The notes under the pieces are model-generated. The model was not told where the DNA came from. It saw only the letters and a list, made by a program, of their open reading frames with translations, and did no database searches. From Breoghania corrubedonensis (GTDB lineage Bacteria > Pseudomonadota > Alphaproteobacteria > Rhizobiales > Stappiaceae), in contig NZ_QAYG01000001.1 in assembly GCF_003053845.1 (NCBI RefSeq), positions 1,370,078 to 1,434,077 on the forward strand: a stretch of 64,000 nucleotides of DNA, written 5' to 3'. Both the position numbers and the translations under genes were made by a program. Of the stretch, positions 60,649 through 64,000 are shown piece after piece (position 1 is the first letter of the stretch; every line of letters begins with the position of its first letter).

Positions 60649-61602
60649 ATGGATGAAGTGATACCGGCAGAACTCTCGCCCTATACGACCTTTACCGAGA
60701 CCGAATGGGCCAGACTTCGCGCCGACACACCGATGACGCTGACGGCGGAGGAAGTCCGTCGCCTCCAGAGTCTCAATGACCCCGTTTCCCTCGCCCAGGT
60801 GGAGAGCATTTACCTGCCGCTTTCTCGCCTTCTCTCCTTCTACGTCGAGGCGATGCAGGGCGTGCATCTGGCAACCAAGAAGTTTCTTGGAACCAACAGC
60901 AACAAGGTGCCCTACATCATCGGCGTCGCAGGATCCGTCGCGGTCGGCAAATCGACCACGGCGCGCCTCCTGCAAGCCCTTCTGGCACGTTGGCCGGCGA
61001 GCCCGAAGGTCGACCTGGTGACGACCGACGGTTTCCTCTATCCGAACGCCGTGCTGGAACGCGAAGGGCTGATGCGGCGCAAGGGCTTTCCCGATAGCTA
61101 CGACCTGCCGGAGCTGCTGCACTTTCTCTCCGACATCAAGGCCGGACGGCGCAACGTGCGGGCGCCAGTCTATTCCCACTTCTACTACGACGTGATGCCG
61201 GGCCAGTCGATCTTCATCGACCGGCCGGACATTCTCATCGTGGAAGGGTTGAATGTGCTGCAGACCTCCAAGCTGCCGCGCGACGGGAAGGCTGTGCCTT
61301 ACGTTTCGGATTTCTTCGATTTCTCGGTCTATATCGATGCGGAGATCCCGATTCTGCACGACTGGTACGTCCAGCGCTTCATGCGGCTGCGCGAAACGGC
61401 ATTCCGCGATGAGGGCTCTTACTTCCACAAGTATTCCAAGGTCACCGACAAGGAGGCGATGGATATCGCCAACGACCTGTGGACCAACATCAATCTGGAA
61501 AACCTGTCGGAAAACATCCTGCCGACACGGCCCAGGGCCGACCTGATCCTGACCAAGGCGGTGAACCACTCCATCGAGCGGGTGGCGCTGCGCAAGATTT
61601 GA
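60649..61602 (+). CDS. coaA: Type I pantothenate kinase
   Basis: 317 residues from [15 protein letters not shown]; longer in-frame starts lack family similarity. It has the P-loop [17 protein letters not shown] and the TTDGFLYPN segment with its catalytic aspartate. [16 protein letters not shown] and [10 protein letters not shown] follow. It phosphorylates pantothenate as the first, feedback-controlled step of CoA synthesis. Linkage to hisE is common in rhizobia. A bidirectional terminator follows. Confidence 0.96.
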   Translation: MDEVIPAELSPYTTFTETEWARLRADTPMTLTAEEVRRLQSLNDPVSLAQVESIYLPLSRLLSFYVEAMQGVHLATKKFLGTNSNKVPYIIGVAGSVAVGKSTTARLLQALLARWPASPKVDLVTTDGFLYPNAVLEREGLMRRKGFPDSYDLPELLHFLSDIKAGRRNVRAPVYSHFYYDVMPGQSIFIDRPDILIVEGLNVLQTSKLPRDGKAVPYVSDFFDFSVYIDAEIPILHDWYVQRFMRLRETAFRDEGSYFHKYSKVTDKEAMDIANDLWTNINLENLSENILPTRPRADLILTKAVNHSIERVALRKI

Positions 61603-61794
61603 CATTTCCTCTGGTGCCCCAACAGGCTCACAGTCGAGCTCGTTGTTCGCTACATCGTTGAACTCATGGACGCGCAAGACAGGCCGAACGGTCGCGGCAG
61701 AATGCGGAGCTTCGCGCCGAGGTATCTGTCCCTGACACCATCACCCGAGCGCCGCCTTGAGCATCGTCAGGAAACTCGGGCGAAGACACGCAAA

Positions 61795-61830
61795 ACGGCC
61801 CGCCAGTCACCCGGCGGGCCGTCTTTTCTT
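61795..61830. terminator. Bidirectional terminator between coaA and the chemoreceptor gene
   Basis: ACGGCCCGCC at 61795-61804 and GGCGGGCCGT at 61813-61822 form a perfect 10-bp stem with an 8-base loop. TCTTTTCTT follows to the right and the complement of an A-rich run lies to the left. It lies between convergent genes. Confidence 0.8.
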
Positions 61831-61846
61831 CAACCGAGTACCTGGA

Positions 61847-63538
61847 TCAGGCAGCGTCCGCCGACTTGATGCTTTCGAGGAATGATCCGACCTGCTCGCG
61901 CAGCACCAGCGCCTCCCTTTCAAGGGCGGCGGAGGCGTCCGCGACCATGGACGCGGCCTCGTTTGTGACCTGGGCGGCCCCGGAGACGCCTTCGATATTC
62001 TCCGACACGTCCTGCGTGCCGCGCGAGGCTTCCTGAACGTTGCGGGCAATCTCCGTCGTCGCGGCGCCCTGCTCCTCGACCGCCGCCGCGATGCCGGAGG
62101 TGATCTCGTTGATCTGGTTCACCGTATCGGTGATCTCGCTGATCGCCCCCACGGCAAGCTGCGTCTCACCCTGGATCGACGAGATCTGCGAGGAGATCTC
62201 TTCCGTCGCCTTGGACGTCTGGTTGGCGAGCTCCTTCACTTCCGCGGCCACAACCGCGAAGCCCCGGCCCGCTTCTCCGGCACGCGCCGCTTCGATCGTG
62301 GCGTTGAGCGCCAGAAGGTTCGTCTGCTCGGCGATCGCCTGGATCAGGCTGACAACCTCGCCGATGCGGGTCGCCGCATCCGACAGGCCCTTGATGCGCA
62401 CATTGGTGCTGTCGGCCTGGGTCGCCGCCTGGGAAGCGATGTCGCTCGACGAGGACACCTGACGGCTGATCTCCGCGACCGAGGCCGCGAGCTCTTCCGC
62501 CGCCGAGGCGACCGTTTCCACGTTGGAGGACGCTTCGGCTGCCGCACCAGCCACCGCCTTGCTCTGGCTCGTGGTCTGTTCCGCGCCCGCATTCAGGTTG
62601 GTGGACGCGTTGCGCAGGTTCGTGACGGAATCCGCGATGGTATCCAGCAGCGAGCCCATCTTGATCTCGAATTCCTTCGAGGCCGTCCGGATCTCTTCTG
62701 CGCGCTCGTTATCCCGCTCCAGACGGTCTGCCTGGGTCGCCTCAAGAACGCGTCGCTTGCGCTCGTTGTCGATGAAGACCGACATGGTACTCGCCATCGC
62801 ACCGATCTCGTCGCGCCGGTCGGAACCTTCGACCTCGATCTCGGTGTTGCCATCAGCGAGCGCCTGCATGTTGCCGGTGAGCTTGCCCAGCGGCAACGTC
62901 ACATTGCGAATGGCAGAATAGGCGATAGCGAATGCGATCAGGCCGCCAACGAGGCCGAAACCAATGACGATCGCGGCGTTGTTCCAGAAGGTGGACTCGA
63001 TATCGTCGACGAAGACGCCCGTCGCGAAAACCCAGCCCCAGGGGTCAAACCGCTCACTCCATGAGGTTTTCGGCGAAAGCGCCGTCTCGCCAGTCCGGTT
63101 CCAGTAATAGACGGCAGATCCGCCACCCTTGTCGGCCGCGGTGAAGAGATCGCGGATGAAATAATTGCCTGCCTTGTCCTTGATGCTCATGACCATCTTG
63201 CCCTCGTCAGCGGGCTTGGGGGGCATGATCACACGACGGCCGTCCTTGTCGAGGCCGAATACATAGTTGCTTCCGTCAAAGCGGATGGCACGAATGAGAT
63301 CGCGCGCCTGCTGCGTCGCTTCCTCATGGGTGAGTACGCCGGACTGCTCCTTCTTGTAGTAATATTCGGCGACGGACTTCGTTACCTGGACTACTGTCTG
63401 CGTCATCTTCTCGCGCTCCTGATAGAGCGTGCTGCGCAGCGTCAGGAGATAGGAAGTGGACAGGGCGATGCCTAGGACAGCGAGGGTGAGGACGGGAAGC
63501 CAAACCTTCGTGCCAATACTGAGTTTATTAAGGGACAT
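61847..63538 (-). CDS. Methyl-accepting chemotaxis protein with single Cache sensor
   Basis: 563 residues from [17 protein letters not shown]; an ATG at 63577 would add 13 residues. Order: membrane helix about 9-30, then a periplasmic sCache_2-type sensor ([29 protein letters not shown]-like segment, [13 protein letters not shown]). A second helix at about 190-215, a HAMP segment and a long signalling coiled coil follow. The hairpin tip is [20 protein letters not shown]. sCache_2 sensors often bind small carboxylates. The C-terminus lacks an obvious NWETF-type CheR tether. Monocistronic. Confidence 0.92.
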   Translation of the reverse strand: MSLNKLSIGTKVWLPVLTLAVLGIALSTSYLLTLRSTLYQEREKMTQTVVQVTKSVAEYYYKKEQSGVLTHEEATQQARDLIRAIRFDGSNYVFGLDKDGRRVIMPPKPADEGKMVMSIKDKAGNYFIRDLFTAADKGGGSAVYYWNRTGETALSPKTSWSERFDPWGWVFATGVFVDDIESTFWNNAAIVIGFGLVGGLIAFAIAYSAIRNVTLPLGKLTGNMQALADGNTEIEVEGSDRRDEIGAMASTMSVFIDNERKRRVLEATQADRLERDNERAEEIRTASKEFEIKMGSLLDTIADSVTNLRNASTNLNAGAEQTTSQSKAVAGAAAEASSNVETVASAAEELAASVAEISRQVSSSSDIASQAATQADSTNVRIKGLSDAATRIGEVVSLIQAIAEQTNLLALNATIEAARAGEAGRGFAVVAAEVKELANQTSKATEEISSQISSIQGETQLAVGAISEITDTVNQINEITSGIAAAVEEQGAATTEIARNVQEASRGTQDVSENIEGVSGAAQVTNEAASMVADASAALEREALVLREQVGSFLESIKSADAA

Positions 63539-64000
63539 GAGATGGTGCCTGAATACCTTGGAGAGGTTGGGCAACAATGTTCCCTGCGTCTTAAGAAGCT
63601 GTAAAATTAACGAGAAAAATCAAATGACTAAAGGTCTCGTCACGTCATTTTTGCCGTGTAGAAAGGCTCTCCGGCGCACCTGCGGAGGGATTTTTCGCGA
63701 AACGATTTGGATTACGCCGACTCCTTGTCGGTTCCTGAGAGGTCCCACCGAGCGGCTGATTTGCTCCAACCTATTGTTAAAATTGAAAAATGCGAAATAG
63801 CGGTCGTGATGTTTGATCTTGGGCGATCACGCGGATGCGTCTTCAGCGATGAGGGAAGGAACATGTCAGGCTCCGCGGCGCGCACATGCGCCGGATCGCC
63901 GCGCCTCGCCGCGCTTGCAGCGGCGTCAACGCTACCCCGCCGACAAGTAAGTGTTTGTAAGCCCCCCCGCACAGCGCGCTGTAGATCCAGCTTCGGGAGG
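63539..64000. other. Upstream region of the chemoreceptor gene; no supported gene
   Basis: About 460 bases. The part next to the chemoreceptor start is AT-rich and must hold its promoter. A plus-strand frame from ATG 63864 stays open to the window end, but its composition is not gene-like, so no gene is called. Confidence 0.4.

Noticed and set aside
63864-64000. Start of a new plus-strand gene at the window end
   Set aside because: The frame is open, but composition and codon use are not gene-like and no ribosome site decides the start.
1-64000. CRISPR arrays, rRNA operons and insertion-sequence transposases
   Set aside because: I found no regularly spaced repeats, rRNA-like sequence or transposase gene on either strand.

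Overview
The window is GC-rich and comes from an alphaproteobacterium, most likely Hyphomicrobiales (Rhizobiales). The best taxonomic clue is the housekeeping block at the right, hisB-DUF2628-hisH-hisA-hisF-hisE-coaA, an order typical of rhizobia and relatives. No rRNA, intact tRNA or CRISPR array is visible.

Bases 1 to about 21,990 are the right part of an integrated genomic island packed with defence-type genes. In order: an ArdC-like antirestriction protein cut by the window edge, an orphan HipB-like repressor with a palindromic operator, an AbiEi/AbiEii pair, and a three-gene set (TrlF-like PHP-ATPase, OLD/PtuA-like ATPase, HNH nuclease). These are followed by two giant NTPases whose N-termini look like Cap4-type nucleases, a small protein with a GGCT-like start between them, a broken gene, and a tyrosine integrase. 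Beside the integrase lies the 3' half of a tRNA-Arg(CCG) gene, the likely attachment site. Next to it (22.1-23.5 kb) is prophage debris: a DNA methylase without its catalytic half, fused by deletion to a tail gene D, and a stub of tail gene X.

From 23.8 to 31.1 kb are a LysR regulator and a six-gene leftward operon: FAH-family hydrolase, DRE-TIM (LeuA/NifV-like) lyase or synthase, SDR dehydrogenase, two crotonases and an MHS-type transporter. It looks like a catabolic route for an organic acid that I do not recognise.

From 31.6 to 45.9 kb is a complete nitrate assimilation cluster: nasT, nasS, nrtA, nrtB, a fused nrtC/D ATPase, nirB, nirD, a nirC-like channel, nasA and a cysG-like gene. The nrtA leader carries an NtrC site, a sigma-54 promoter, an ANTAR-type hairpin and an antiterminator/terminator pair. 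Nitrogen status (NtrC) and nitrate (NasS-NasT) would therefore act in series.

From 46.3 to 55.8 kb is a second sugar-acid catabolic region: DUF1537 kinase, GntR regulator, PdxA2, a 2-hydroxyacid dehydrogenase, a DapA-family aldolase, a TctABC tripartite transporter and a divergent iron-type alcohol dehydrogenase. From 55.8 kb to the end are pyrF, the his operon with coaA, and a chemoreceptor gene.
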